A stretch of 40,198 nucleotides of DNA from Candidatus Omnitrophota bacterium (GTDB taxonomy: Bacteria > Omnitrophota > Gorgyraeia > Gygaellales > Profunditerraquicolaceae). Below the pieces are notes generated by a model, which had not been told where the DNA came from, made no database searches, and saw nothing but the letters and a program-made list of their open reading frames with translations. Each line of letters begins with the position of its first letter. The stretch's first letter is position 1. The DNA lies in NCBI GenBank assembly GCA_028716705.1, contig JAQUPI010000010.1, forward strand, positions 1 through 40,198, written 5' to 3'. Below are positions 28,569 through 37,345 of this stretch, piece by piece. The position numbers and the translations under genes are program-made.

Positions 28569-30376
28569 CGCGCTAATCTGCTGAAAATAAACGCCCAGGC
28601 TGCCCAAGACAACCATTGCAAAAGGCCTAATCCCCTGAAATAATAAAACAGGCTGAAGACCGGGTCAAAGGCCAAGCGCGGCCAGCCGGAATACTCTTTA
28701 CTGTGAAGCGTGATTACGCTTATTTTATCCTGCTTGCGGCCGCGCAGGACATCCATGATCCCGCCTTGGGCAGCTTCCGGATTCAGCGCTGACCCTGCAT
28801 CCAGATGGAAGGCATTCCATACATAAGTCGCGGAGCGCAATCCGTGATTGTCCGTGCCGCCTACCATCAACAACCCGTTTGCCCTCGAAAAGGCATAGAT
28901 ATCCCCGGCGATCTTCTTTTGCCCGGGAAGGCGGATCTCAGACCTATTCGCGATCTCGAATCCGTCCACGCCCATCCCTGCCAGGTCCGCCAGGGAATAA
29001 TGTTTATGGGTTCCGGACCAATAGTGCGGGACGATCACGACGCCTCCTAAGGCATGCGTCCTGTATACGGCTTCTTCCGGGCCATATTCGGCGGCGGGTA
29101 TATCCTCTCCATGCCCGAGAAGCAATAAATGTATTTTCTCCCCTCTATATTCCTGTCCCGGCATTAACAAGAAATTAATATGTTTCTCTTTAACTGCCTC
29201 CATGCTCGACTGAGCGCCCTTTGTTGTATCGTAATCGGTAACAAAGGAACCTTGAAAACCGGAACGCAGGTGCTGGTATATCATCGAGGCAGGCTTCCAT
29301 TGCCAAGGGTAACTTGTGTTTGTATGAGTATGCAAATCAATTATGAGATCGTTTTTCGACCTGCTTACTATCTTATAAACCGGCAGCCTTCCCGAAAACA
29401 TCGACAGTTGCGTAAAAATAACGCAGGCAACCGCGGTTATGAAAATCGCCGTTTTATTCCTTAGCCGCTTTTTCTTGAGAGAGGCGCTCCTGAAGATGAT
29501 CAGCAGAATGGCAGCGCATGCCCATAACGACCAGGATAACTGCTGGGCCGTGATATTGCCGGAAAGGTTAAAATACGCCGCGAGCCCAAGGTAAGGCTCA
29601 AAGATCAGCCTGATGGCCGGATATTGCAGGGTAAAACCCGGGTCAAGGCTTTCCGCGGTAACCGGATGCACCAGTGAGAAAGGCCTGTGCATAATGGCTG
29701 CCGCGAAAAGAAAAAGAAAGATCCAGAGGTATATCTGCGGCAAAGGTATTCTCGCCTCTTCTTTTTTATTGATAAACAGCAGATAGCAAAGAACGGCGCA
29801 GGCCGTTCCCAGGGCTGCCCCGGCCGCGACATCGCTCAGAAAATGCGCCCCTAAATATACCCTGGAATACGCCATTAAACCCCCCATGACGAACAGGAGC
29901 GCCTTAATATAAAATTTTCTCGAATAAATAATAAAGGGAAAAATCAGCGCGAAAGCGGCTGCCGCGTGTCCGGAAGGGAACGATTCTCCCCGGGAATCTA
30001 CGGACGTTACCTTGCGCAGATCGAGGTTATACACCTCCTCGAATGGCCTGGGTTTATAGGTATTCCTCTTGATCAAACCGGCCGAATAAGAAACTAAAAT
30101 ATAACTTGCGATCGCCGCCAGCGCGATAACAGTCAATATTTTGAGGCGTTTGCAGAATACGCCTGATAAAAAAATGGAAAAGACGCCGCCGATAAATAAA
30201 AGGTTCCCGGGAAACTCAAAAACGGAGAAAAATCTGTCTAAAAAAGAATTGTACCAGACAGCGTTTATTTCCCTTATCAGGTGTCTATCGAATAGAACGG
30301 AAACGATAAACAGCGCCGAGAGGGCCAAAAAGGTATAAAAAACCGTTTTTTTTGGGAAAACCCGCTTCTCAACCAT
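28544..30376 (-). CDS. Fusion: membrane PAP2-type phosphatase plus PHP-domain metal-dependent phosphoesterase
   Basis: PAP2 motifs KRNTYKPRP, SFPSGH, SRVYLGAHFLSD, then further TM helices, then PHP motifs DLHTHTNTS, PGQEY, VPHYWSG, GGTDNHG, then a C-terminal hydrophobic helix. Confidence 0.9.
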   Translation of the reverse strand: MVEKRVFPKKTVFYTFLALSALFIVSVLFDRHLIREINAVWYNSFLDRFFSVFEFPGNLLFIGGVFSIFLSGVFCKRLKILTVIALAAIASYILVSYSAGLIKRNTYKPRPFEEVYNLDLRKVTSVDSRGESFPSGHAAAAFALIFPFIIYSRKFYIKALLFVMGGLMAYSRVYLGAHFLSDVAAGAALGTACAVLCYLLFINKKEEARIPLPQIYLWIFLFLFAAAIMHRPFSLVHPVTAESLDPGFTLQYPAIRLIFEPYLGLAAYFNLSGNITAQQLSWSLWACAAILLIIFRSASLKKKRLRNKTAIFITAVACVIFTQLSMFSGRLPVYKIVSRSKNDLIIDLHTHTNTSYPWQWKPASMIYQHLRSGFQGSFVTDYDTTKGAQSSMEAVKEKHINFLLMPGQEYRGEKIHLLLLGHGEDIPAAEYGPEEAVYRTHALGGVVIVPHYWSGTHKHYSLADLAGMGVDGFEIANRSEIRLPGQKKIAGDIYAFSRANGLLMVGGTDNHGLRSATYVWNAFHLDAGSALNPEAAQGGIMDVLRGRKQDKISVITLHSKEYSGWPRLAFDPVFSLFYYFRGLGLLQWLSWAAWAFIFSRLARWIKIKYS

Positions 30377-30379
30377 TCC

Positions 30380-31516
30380 TTAAAGCCCCCGCTGTTTAAT
30401 GCGTTTAAATAACTCTTCTTCTATCTCCGGGAATTTACCGCTCAAATTAGTCTTTTCTTCCTTGTCCTTTTCCATATCGTATAACTCGCGCTTATCGGTT
30501 GCGGGATTGTAGACCAGCTTCCATTTTTTTGTCCTTACGCAGAAAATATTGGGCTCATAGGGAGACGGATAAGGCCCGTCAAGGCCGGCCGTCTCAACAT
30601 ACGCCTCCCTGTCAAGGGTATCCTGGCCGTTAATGACCGGCAAGAGGCTTTTTCCCGTCATGCGCTTATTCCCTTCGTTAGGACTGATGTTCACGATATC
30701 CATGATCGTAGGCGCGATGTCGATCGTCCTCACCTGGGTCTCGATCTCCAAACCTACCGGAAGCCGGGCGGGATAAACAAAATAACACCATACCCTTAGG
30801 GTATAATCATAAGTGTATATTCCGTACGCCTTCTCTCCCGGCTTCTCTCCTACGCTGCATCCGTGATCGGTAAGGATCACGAAAAGGTCATTCTTATACA
30901 ATCCCAGTTTTCCGGCTTCGGAGATTATTCCCGCGACATATTCTCCGGCCTTCTTTACGTACTGCTCGTAATTCTTTTCGTTTAACTTCTGATTATTGAA
31001 GTATTTTTCGTCAAAATCGCCGAATTTCCGGATCACGTTCTTGACGATCTCGCGATGGATATAACTGTAATGCAGGTACACAAAGAAAGGCCTATCCGCG
31101 CAATCCTTCTTCAGCCGGGCGAGAATAGAACTATGGCGCTCCAAAAGGTCATCCTTATGTTCGTCATGCACGAGGACTTCGTCAAGTCCCTGCGATGGAG
31201 CGGTAAGGGGGCTCATCAGGTCCGCCGCGGTATAATACCCGTTTTCTTTCAGATGCGCCGGCAATGTACGGCAATTCTTGTTGTCGAATTTAACGCTTTT
31301 GTAATAGGCGTCTACCCCTGTCTGGCTGCCGAGCATCCCGGAAAAAATGGCGTGCAGGGACGCGATGGTATACGGCGCGTGGGTGATCATCCCTGAAAAT
31401 AATACCCCGTCACGCTGGATCTCCGAAAATACAGGAGAACAGCTGCGTTTGTCGGAGCGTACCATGTCTACCGTGATCATGATTATGTTCGGTTTCTTTT
31501 CCATAGAGTGCGGCAT
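30380..31516 (-). CDS. Sulfatase-fold alkaline-phosphatase-superfamily protein without a formylglycine signature
   Basis: NIIMITVDMVRSD; APYTIASLHAIFSG aligns to the sulfatase C/S-x-P-S-R block with Thr at the nucleophile position; VILTDHGCSVGE; KWKLVYNPATDKRELYDMEKDKEEKTNL. Confidence 0.85.
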   Translation of the reverse strand: MPHSMEKKPNIIMITVDMVRSDKRSCSPVFSEIQRDGVLFSGMITHAPYTIASLHAIFSGMLGSQTGVDAYYKSVKFDNKNCRTLPAHLKENGYYTAADLMSPLTAPSQGLDEVLVHDEHKDDLLERHSSILARLKKDCADRPFFVYLHYSYIHREIVKNVIRKFGDFDEKYFNNQKLNEKNYEQYVKKAGEYVAGIISEAGKLGLYKNDLFVILTDHGCSVGEKPGEKAYGIYTYDYTLRVWCYFVYPARLPVGLEIETQVRTIDIAPTIMDIVNISPNEGNKRMTGKSLLPVINGQDTLDREAYVETAGLDGPYPSPYEPNIFCVRTKKWKLVYNPATDKRELYDMEKDKEEKTNLSGKFPEIEEELFKRIKQRGL

Positions 31517-31521
31517 CCTCC

Positions 31522-32472
31522 TTACGATTTCAAATCCCGGTTATAATCCATGTCGAACCACATCGCGAATAAGATCAGCTGCAGGGAAGAAATGAGGCAG
31601 AATACGCTGATCACTACGCTGGGAACGGAAATATATCCCCTTGAGAATTTTGCGATGAATAAGCCCATCAAGAAAATCCCCGTCAGGAAAAGGACAAAAC
31701 CCATAAAATAGAAGAAAACCAGCGGATGGAAATCGCGTATGATATATTTTTCCTTTAACCTCCAGATGAACCGCTTCAGCAAAAGCAGCGAAAGGGTCGG
31801 GATCACTTTGTATAATCTTATCCCGGAATCCTCGCCGATATTATAGATCGGTTTTATGGAGACGTCCTTGATGCGGCAATTGATCACATTAAGCCTGACC
31901 AGGAGGTCATTGGGATAACCGTAGCGTTTATAGATACCATCCAGGGCCAGATGCCTTAAGGCCTCGTTGCTTATCGCCGTGTATCCTGTCTGGGAATCGG
32001 CAATGTGCCAGTATCCGGATGATATCTTCGTTAAAAGCGAAAGTACGGAATTGCCCAGGTACCTTAACTTAGGTATTTTCTTCCAGGCCTCTCCGTAAAT
32101 CAAGCGGTTGCCCTTGGCATAGTCGGCTTTACCATCGGCAACGGGATCAACGATCAGGTTTAATTCTTCGGGGTCCATCTGCGCGTCCCCTGCCATCACG
32201 CATGATATATCCATATTTAGCTTCAAGGACTCTTTGTACCCGGTCACTATCGCGCCGCCGACGCCCTTATTCTTTTCATGGCAGATAAGGACCAGCCTGT
32301 CTTTATACAGCGGCATAATAGCCCTGACCTTGGCCGCCGTAGCGTCTTTGCTGCGATCGTCAACGACGATTATCTTGTCTACGAATTGCGGGATGGTAGT
32401 GATAACGCGCTCGATTAACCCTTCTTCATTATAGGCCGGCACGACAACGCAAACTCTTTTGTTTTTATACAT
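31522..32472 (-). CDS. GT2-family glycosyltransferase with two C-terminal TM helices (polyprenyl-phosphate-sugar-synthase-like)
   Basis: VCVVVPAYNEEGLIERVI; IIVVDDRSKDAT; KNKGVGGAIVTGY; AGDAQMDPEEL; two C-terminal hydrophobic stretches. Confidence 0.9.
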   Translation of the reverse strand: MYKNKRVCVVVPAYNEEGLIERVITTIPQFVDKIIVVDDRSKDATAAKVRAIMPLYKDRLVLICHEKNKGVGGAIVTGYKESLKLNMDISCVMAGDAQMDPEELNLIVDPVADGKADYAKGNRLIYGEAWKKIPKLRYLGNSVLSLLTKISSGYWHIADSQTGYTAISNEALRHLALDGIYKRYGYPNDLLVRLNVINCRIKDVSIKPIYNIGEDSGIRLYKVIPTLSLLLLKRFIWRLKEKYIIRDFHPLVFFYFMGFVLFLTGIFLMGLFIAKFSRGYISVPSVVISVFCLISSLQLILFAMWFDMDYNRDLKS

Positions 32473-32497
32473 ATCTACCGCGACCTCCCTCTCCTTT

Positions 32498-33553
32498 TTA
32501 TCTCGAGTTCAAAAACGCTGCTACTTCCCGCATAGGGGAAATCCAGATACGATCCTGCCTGTATGCGTTCAGGCATTTTAAGAATTCTCTATAGAACTCA
32601 AGCCTGGATTTGATCACGCAGGGATGAAAATTAAAAACACCCATCCCTCCTATTTCAATAATCCTTTCAATTGTTTTCCTGAATAGATCCAGCGCTTCGC
32701 TGCCGGACATCCTCTTGTCGCGGAATAGATCCGTATCCTGAAGCGTTACCGGAAACTCCCATATACACATTGGGGAAAATCTAAAAGGGAAACAGGCCCC
32801 GGAAGCCGTCTTCTCCCGGTCAAAAGCCCTGAAAGAGCTGTCGTAAATAAATCCCGCCTCATCTAGAACTTTAAGCAGCTCCAGGGAAAGCGACAGGGCA
32901 GGCGCCCGGAATCCAAAAGGCTTAAAAGGCAGGTAATCGGTTGCCCGCAGGACTTCGCGCCTGATGGATTCAGGCTTGCGGTAACCGAAGGCGATGTCGT
33001 GCGTAGCTCCGTGCAGCCCGATTTCCGCCCCCAGGCCGGAGATCTCCTTAAGCCATTCGCCGGAAACCTCATAATCTCCTTCGGTAAGTATATTCACCGT
33101 GGGCCGGATATCGAAATCGCGGTCCATCCGGATAAGGTCCGGAGAAAAAGTATAGCCCTCTGAATAATCAATATCATGCGTAATACAGAATACCGCCCTA
33201 TGCCCTTTCCAATCGAATCCCGGAGCTTTTGTTTTTTGCTTGATTTCCTGTATTTCATCAAAGAAAAGGCCGCCTTTTTCCCGGGTGTGTTTAAGCCCCG
33301 CCCGCTGGAGCGTCTTTATCATATCCGTGATGATAAACCTGGCCTTTGAGCCGCAACGCTTCAATACTGACTGAATGCAGCGCATCGCCCAGACGCGGCC
33401 CCGGCAAGGATAGCGTAGATCCAGGGATTCTCTAAGGAAATCCATCTTCTTCGAAACCAGCGCGATGAAATCCTCATCCGCTTCTTTTTGGAGCCAGAAA
33501 CTCAGGTTCTGGATTATCCATTTTTCTTCCGGGACTTGCCTTTTCAGAGCCAT
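32498..33553 (-). CDS. Polysaccharide-deacetylase-family protein
   Basis: CITHDIDYSEG; GAEIGLHGATHDIAFG (HxxxH); FGFRAPALSLS. ORF listed from 33646, but the ATG at 33553 overlaps the upstream stop (TAATG). Confidence 0.85.
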   Translation of the reverse strand: MALKRQVPEEKWIIQNLSFWLQKEADEDFIALVSKKMDFLRESLDLRYPCRGRVWAMRCIQSVLKRCGSKARFIITDMIKTLQRAGLKHTREKGGLFFDEIQEIKQKTKAPGFDWKGHRAVFCITHDIDYSEGYTFSPDLIRMDRDFDIRPTVNILTEGDYEVSGEWLKEISGLGAEIGLHGATHDIAFGYRKPESIRREVLRATDYLPFKPFGFRAPALSLSLELLKVLDEAGFIYDSSFRAFDREKTASGACFPFRFSPMCIWEFPVTLQDTDLFRDKRMSGSEALDLFRKTIERIIEIGGMGVFNFHPCVIKSRLEFYREFLKCLNAYRQDRIWISPMREVAAFLNSR

Positions 33554-35004
33554 TATTCGTCTCCCCGAACTGAAAAATCCATGATCCTTAACCCCGCTTT
33601 GGTTATTCTTTTTAAATCCGAAAAACTGCGTATTCTGAAGAGCCATTTAGCCAGGTAGACCGGGCGCCAGTAAAACCAGCGATGCAGCGCCTTCTCGTAA
33701 TAAGCCAGCTCGTCAGGCTTGAGGTCGCAGAAAGTTTCCGTGAAAAAACTGCTGGAATGCAGAGTAGCCAGGTCAAGGCTAAAGCCGTCTTTTATCTCGG
33801 GGTGCCTTTTGGAGACTTCCTCAAATAAAGGCGTGCCCGGGTATGGCGTAAGGATGCCGAAAGTAACGGTCGTCGGGTCAATCTCTTTCAGGAACCGGAT
33901 CGTCTCTTTTATCGTATTTTTGTTTTCTCCGGGATGGCCCACCATGACGTGCGCGTGGGTATTGATCCCGAGCTGCTTCGCCCATTTAAACGCGTCGCGT
34001 ACCTGCTCAAGGGTAATTCCTTTCCTGATATTATCCAGGATCTTCTGTACGCCGGTTTCCACTCCGAACTTTATCGTATGACACCCCGCCCGCTTCATAA
34101 GCCGCATGTCTTCCCGGTTGATCGAGCCGATCTTTACGCTGCACAACCAGCTTAGGCCCATCTTCTCTTTTATCATCGTTTCAAAGATCTGCCGGTTACG
34201 GTTTTTTAAGGATGTGAACATTTCATCGCGCAGGTATACTTCCCGGTAACCCTGCCGGATGAACCTGCGAAAACCTTCCAGCACGTTTTCCGCGCTCCTT
34301 CCCCTTACTTTGAATCCGTAAAAAGGCGGCGACATGCAAAAGATGCACTGTCCGGGGCATCCGCGCGTGGTCAAGTCCGTAACATAGGGGTATCTTTTAA
34401 TTACCGGATTGAAATAATCCGCTCCCCTGGGGAGCAGGCTCCAATCGACAAAGGGGAGATCATCGAGATTCTCTATAAAAGGATACTGGGCGTTGATTAC
34501 CGGCGATGAATCCTTTTTGTAACCGATACCTAATAGGTCGTGCCAGCGCGGATCGCCTGAACCCAGCGAGTTTATCAGGTCCCGGATGATGAATTCCGGC
34601 TCCCGCCTGACTATGATATCGACTCCCGGATCCTTGAGACAAAATTCCGGCATGAAGGTCGGTGCCGCTCCGGATACGACCGTTCTTAACTTTTCATTGG
34701 AATCTTTCAGTATCCTGAGGACTTTGGCGTCTTCCGCGAAGGTCATGACCGAAGAATTTATCACCACCGCGTCGAACGCCTTTGTTCTGGCGACCGCCCC
34801 TTCGACCGTGATATGCTGGGCGGAAGCATCGATGACTTCGGCATCATGGCCCTGATCTTTTATGACCGTTGCCAGAAGGAGCAGCGGATAAGGAGGCGTT
34901 TTGGCCCCTCCGATGCGTTTTCCTTTGCACCAGCAGCCGTAGATCGCGTCCCTTACGACATTTCCGGAGCTTAAACTGGGTGGATTCAGGATCAAAACTT
35001 TCAT
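33553..35004 (-). CDS. B12-binding-domain radical SAM protein
   Basis: VLILNPPSLSSGNVV...LLLATVIKDQGHDAEVIDAS; TTRGCPGQCIFCMSP. Confidence 0.9.
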   Translation of the reverse strand: MKVLILNPPSLSSGNVVRDAIYGCWCKGKRIGGAKTPPYPLLLLATVIKDQGHDAEVIDASAQHITVEGAVARTKAFDAVVINSSVMTFAEDAKVLRILKDSNEKLRTVVSGAAPTFMPEFCLKDPGVDIIVRREPEFIIRDLINSLGSGDPRWHDLLGIGYKKDSSPVINAQYPFIENLDDLPFVDWSLLPRGADYFNPVIKRYPYVTDLTTRGCPGQCIFCMSPPFYGFKVRGRSAENVLEGFRRFIRQGYREVYLRDEMFTSLKNRNRQIFETMIKEKMGLSWLCSVKIGSINREDMRLMKRAGCHTIKFGVETGVQKILDNIRKGITLEQVRDAFKWAKQLGINTHAHVMVGHPGENKNTIKETIRFLKEIDPTTVTFGILTPYPGTPLFEEVSKRHPEIKDGFSLDLATLHSSSFFTETFCDLKPDELAYYEKALHRWFYWRPVYLAKWLFRIRSFSDLKRITKAGLRIMDFSVRGDE

Positions 35005-35018
35005 TTTTATATCAAAGC

Positions 35019-35189
35019 TTAATTTTCCAATTCCCGAATGTCAAAATATCTTGAGCATTGTGTATATCTGCCTTTTTTGCCCTTAATCAAGAGCCGGATC
35101 AAAACCTTGCGCAATAACCTCGAAAAAAAAGCGGATCTGCCGAGCGAAAGGTTAAAGAGCCTCAAAAGTATTAATTTGCCGGGCGTCAT
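35019..35189 (-). CDS. Small basic hypothetical protein (56 aa), below the ORF-track cutoff
   Basis: Frame read directly: MTPGKLILLRLFNLSLGRSAFFSRLLRKVLIRLLIKGKKGRYTQCSRYFDIRELEN*. ATG overlaps the upstream TGA (TGATG); fills the only gap between 35189 and 35004. An earlier in-frame ATG lies at 35195. Confidence 0.55.
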   Translation of the reverse strand: MTPGKLILLRLFNLSLGRSAFFSRLLRKVLIRLLIKGKKGRYTQCSRYFDIRELEN

Positions 35190-36118
35190 CAGCATTCTTG
35201 TCCTTCTTCCAGGCCTGCCTCAAGATAATTAATGAGGAGGTGCAGGCAGTAGCGGTCATCCAGCCACTGCGGGGTTATTACCGCCTCTTCGCCGAGGCCG
35301 GCCAGGTAATAATCGCGGATCTTCCGGCTCAGGCAGATCGAGGGAAAAGGATAGATGTATTGGGTATTCCTGCTTCCTTTTCCGGGATCTATCGATCCCC
35401 GGCTGTTCAATTCGCGCTCAAGGCTGAGTACCGCTTTTGCTACTGCGTCCTTGACCGGGGATTCCCGGCTTTTCAAATAAAATTTATGCATATACCAGAT
35501 AGTGAGGCTCAGGTATCCGGCGTCTTTCCCGCCGTATTCAGGGAAAAAACCATCAGGGTCCTGTCTCTTCAAAAGATGATCGATCTTCCTTCCGGAGGCG
35601 CTTTTAAAACGCTCTTGTCCCGTCAGGGTATATATATTATAAAGCGCAACCGCGGCTGCGGCTGTCTGGTTCGATACGGAAAAGTTATCGTTGCCCGAAA
35701 GCCATTCAGCGCTCTTTATGAACTCGTTCGCGTACTTCAGTCCGATGGTCAACACTGATTCCGTGACTGCTGCGGCGGTAAAGGCGGTGGCGCAGAAACT
35801 CCTCTCGAACGGGTACGCTTCGTTCAGGCTGCCATCACTATTGCGGATGGAAAGCCAGAATTTAACCGCTGCCTCGGCCCACCTGTATAAAGGCTCTTTT
35901 TTTTGATATCTTGTTCCGGAAACTTTTGCGTAAAGCAGGGCCAATAAATACGCGGCTTCCTGAAAATTGGCGCAGGCAAAATCCGTCACTTTATAATGCC
36001 AGTAAGCGCGGTCAAAACAGCCGTAAGTAGGCGAACCCGGAGCCCTGTCTCCAAAACCCAGCGCCCGCGGTACTGTCCCTAAAGCGATCTGCCTGAAAAT
36101 TGAAGTATCTTTATCCAT
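35189..36118 (-). CDS. Hypothetical alpha/alpha-toroid-like protein (prenyltransferase/terpenoid-cyclase-like repeats)
   Basis: Repeated helical segments with WLSIRNSDGSLNEAYPFERSFCATAFTAAAV and HLLKRQDPDGFFPEYGGKDAGYLSLTIWYM (xDGxF-type repeats). Confidence 0.6.
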   Translation of the reverse strand: MDKDTSIFRQIALGTVPRALGFGDRAPGSPTYGCFDRAYWHYKVTDFACANFQEAAYLLALLYAKVSGTRYQKKEPLYRWAEAAVKFWLSIRNSDGSLNEAYPFERSFCATAFTAAAVTESVLTIGLKYANEFIKSAEWLSGNDNFSVSNQTAAAAVALYNIYTLTGQERFKSASGRKIDHLLKRQDPDGFFPEYGGKDAGYLSLTIWYMHKFYLKSRESPVKDAVAKAVLSLERELNSRGSIDPGKGSRNTQYIYPFPSICLSRKIRDYYLAGLGEEAVITPQWLDDRYCLHLLINYLEAGLEEGQEC

Positions 36119-36695
36119 TTTTATTTTCCCATACGTAAAATCTATAACTGCGGCCTATAAAATCAAAACCTTGCTTCTCCAGGAAGCCTTCGGATTCATA
36201 TAAGCGCGCTGCTTCCGGAGAATAGGTCTTAGTCCAGCAGCCGCGGATTTGCATGCTTCTCAGGCGGTCCTTGAAGGCGCGGATCAGCAACCTGCCTATT
36301 CCCCTGCCCTGAAATTCGTTTTTAACGCACAAAGAAACGAGTTCCGCCTTAAACGGAGAAACAAAGCTGCGTTTGGCCTTAAAAAACAGCTTTAACCAGG
36401 GATAATTCTGCCGCGGACGGGTTATCAGGCATAAAAAAGTACGCATCGCCTGAGGCAGAAGCTTTAGGCGTTTTATCTTTTCATGATCATAAGCCCCAAA
36501 AATAAAACCCGCGGGCGAATCCCCCTCATAAGCCATAAGCCCGAAACCGAGCCTTCCGTCCAATAAGATCCCATAATAATAATTTTTGACAAAGTCGTAT
36601 CCCAGGCTCGTTGAATAATCTCCCTCGAAAAGCCGCATATGCATGCCGGCTATTGAGGGCAGGTCTTGGCTTGAAACCGTCCGTATATCAATCAT
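36111..36695 (-). CDS. GNAT-family N-acetyltransferase
   Basis: ELVSLCVKNEFQGRGIGRLLIRAFKDRL (motif A); YSPEAARLYESEGF. Confidence 0.87.
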   Translation of the reverse strand: MIDIRTVSSQDLPSIAGMHMRLFEGDYSTSLGYDFVKNYYYGILLDGRLGFGLMAYEGDSPAGFIFGAYDHEKIKRLKLLPQAMRTFLCLITRPRQNYPWLKLFFKAKRSFVSPFKAELVSLCVKNEFQGRGIGRLLIRAFKDRLRSMQIRGCWTKTYSPEAARLYESEGFLEKQGFDFIGRSYRFYVWENKNG

Positions 36696-37345
36696 TTTCG
36701 CAATTCATACAATAAAAACGTATTTAAATGCCTTGATGGCAAAATAAACGGCGCTCCCAATACCGTCTTCACCCTGAAATAAGCTTTAAGTTTTTTCAGG
36801 ACTGAACCGATCTCATTTACGTGTTCTTTCCTGCAGAGTTCTTCGTAATCGATCTTGAATTTCCCCGATATGTATTTTTTTACCGTGAGCTCGCGGCCGA
36901 TCTTGAACAACAATCCATCGGTAGGCAGCCCGACCACAAACCTGCCGTTTTCTTTTAAAACGCGCCGCGCCTCAATGAGGCAGCGGTCGAGCTCAGCGAT
37001 GTGCTCCAGGACCGAAAGAGAAACAATGCAATCTACGCTGTTATCTTTTAGGGGTATCGCCGCCGCGTCCGCCTGGATCAGGCCGCAAACGCCGTGCGGA
37101 TACTGGGCCTCGACCTTCCTTAAAAGTTCCATGCTTATATCTATTCCGACCGCCTTTTCATTCTTCGCGTGATAGGCAAAATGTTCGCCAAAGCCGCAGC
37201 CTAAGTCCAAAACGATCCGGTTTGAACTGCCGCACAACCTTGCGGCCAGGAAGTGCTTGCTTTTCTCTATCCGTGATATCAAGGGGTTCTTTTTATATAA
37301 ATACCTGCTTACTTCTTCCAGGATCTTATCCTTGCGTTCATCCAT
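36692..37345 (-). CDS. Class I SAM-dependent methyltransferase
   Basis: VLDLGCGFGEHFAYHAK; VGIDIS; DCIVSLSVLEHIAELDRCLIEARRVLKENGRFVVG. Confidence 0.9.
   Translation of the reverse strand: MDERKDKILEEVSRYLYKKNPLISRIEKSKHFLAARLCGSSNRIVLDLGCGFGEHFAYHAKNEKAVGIDISMELLRKVEAQYPHGVCGLIQADAAAIPLKDNSVDCIVSLSVLEHIAELDRCLIEARRVLKENGRFVVGLPTDGLLFKIGRELTVKKYISGKFKIDYEELCRKEHVNEIGSVLKKLKAYFRVKTVLGAPFILPSRHLNTFLLYELRK

Noticed and set aside
35198-35758. Plus-strand 186-aa ORF
   Set aside because: Antisense to the toroid-like protein; no motif support.
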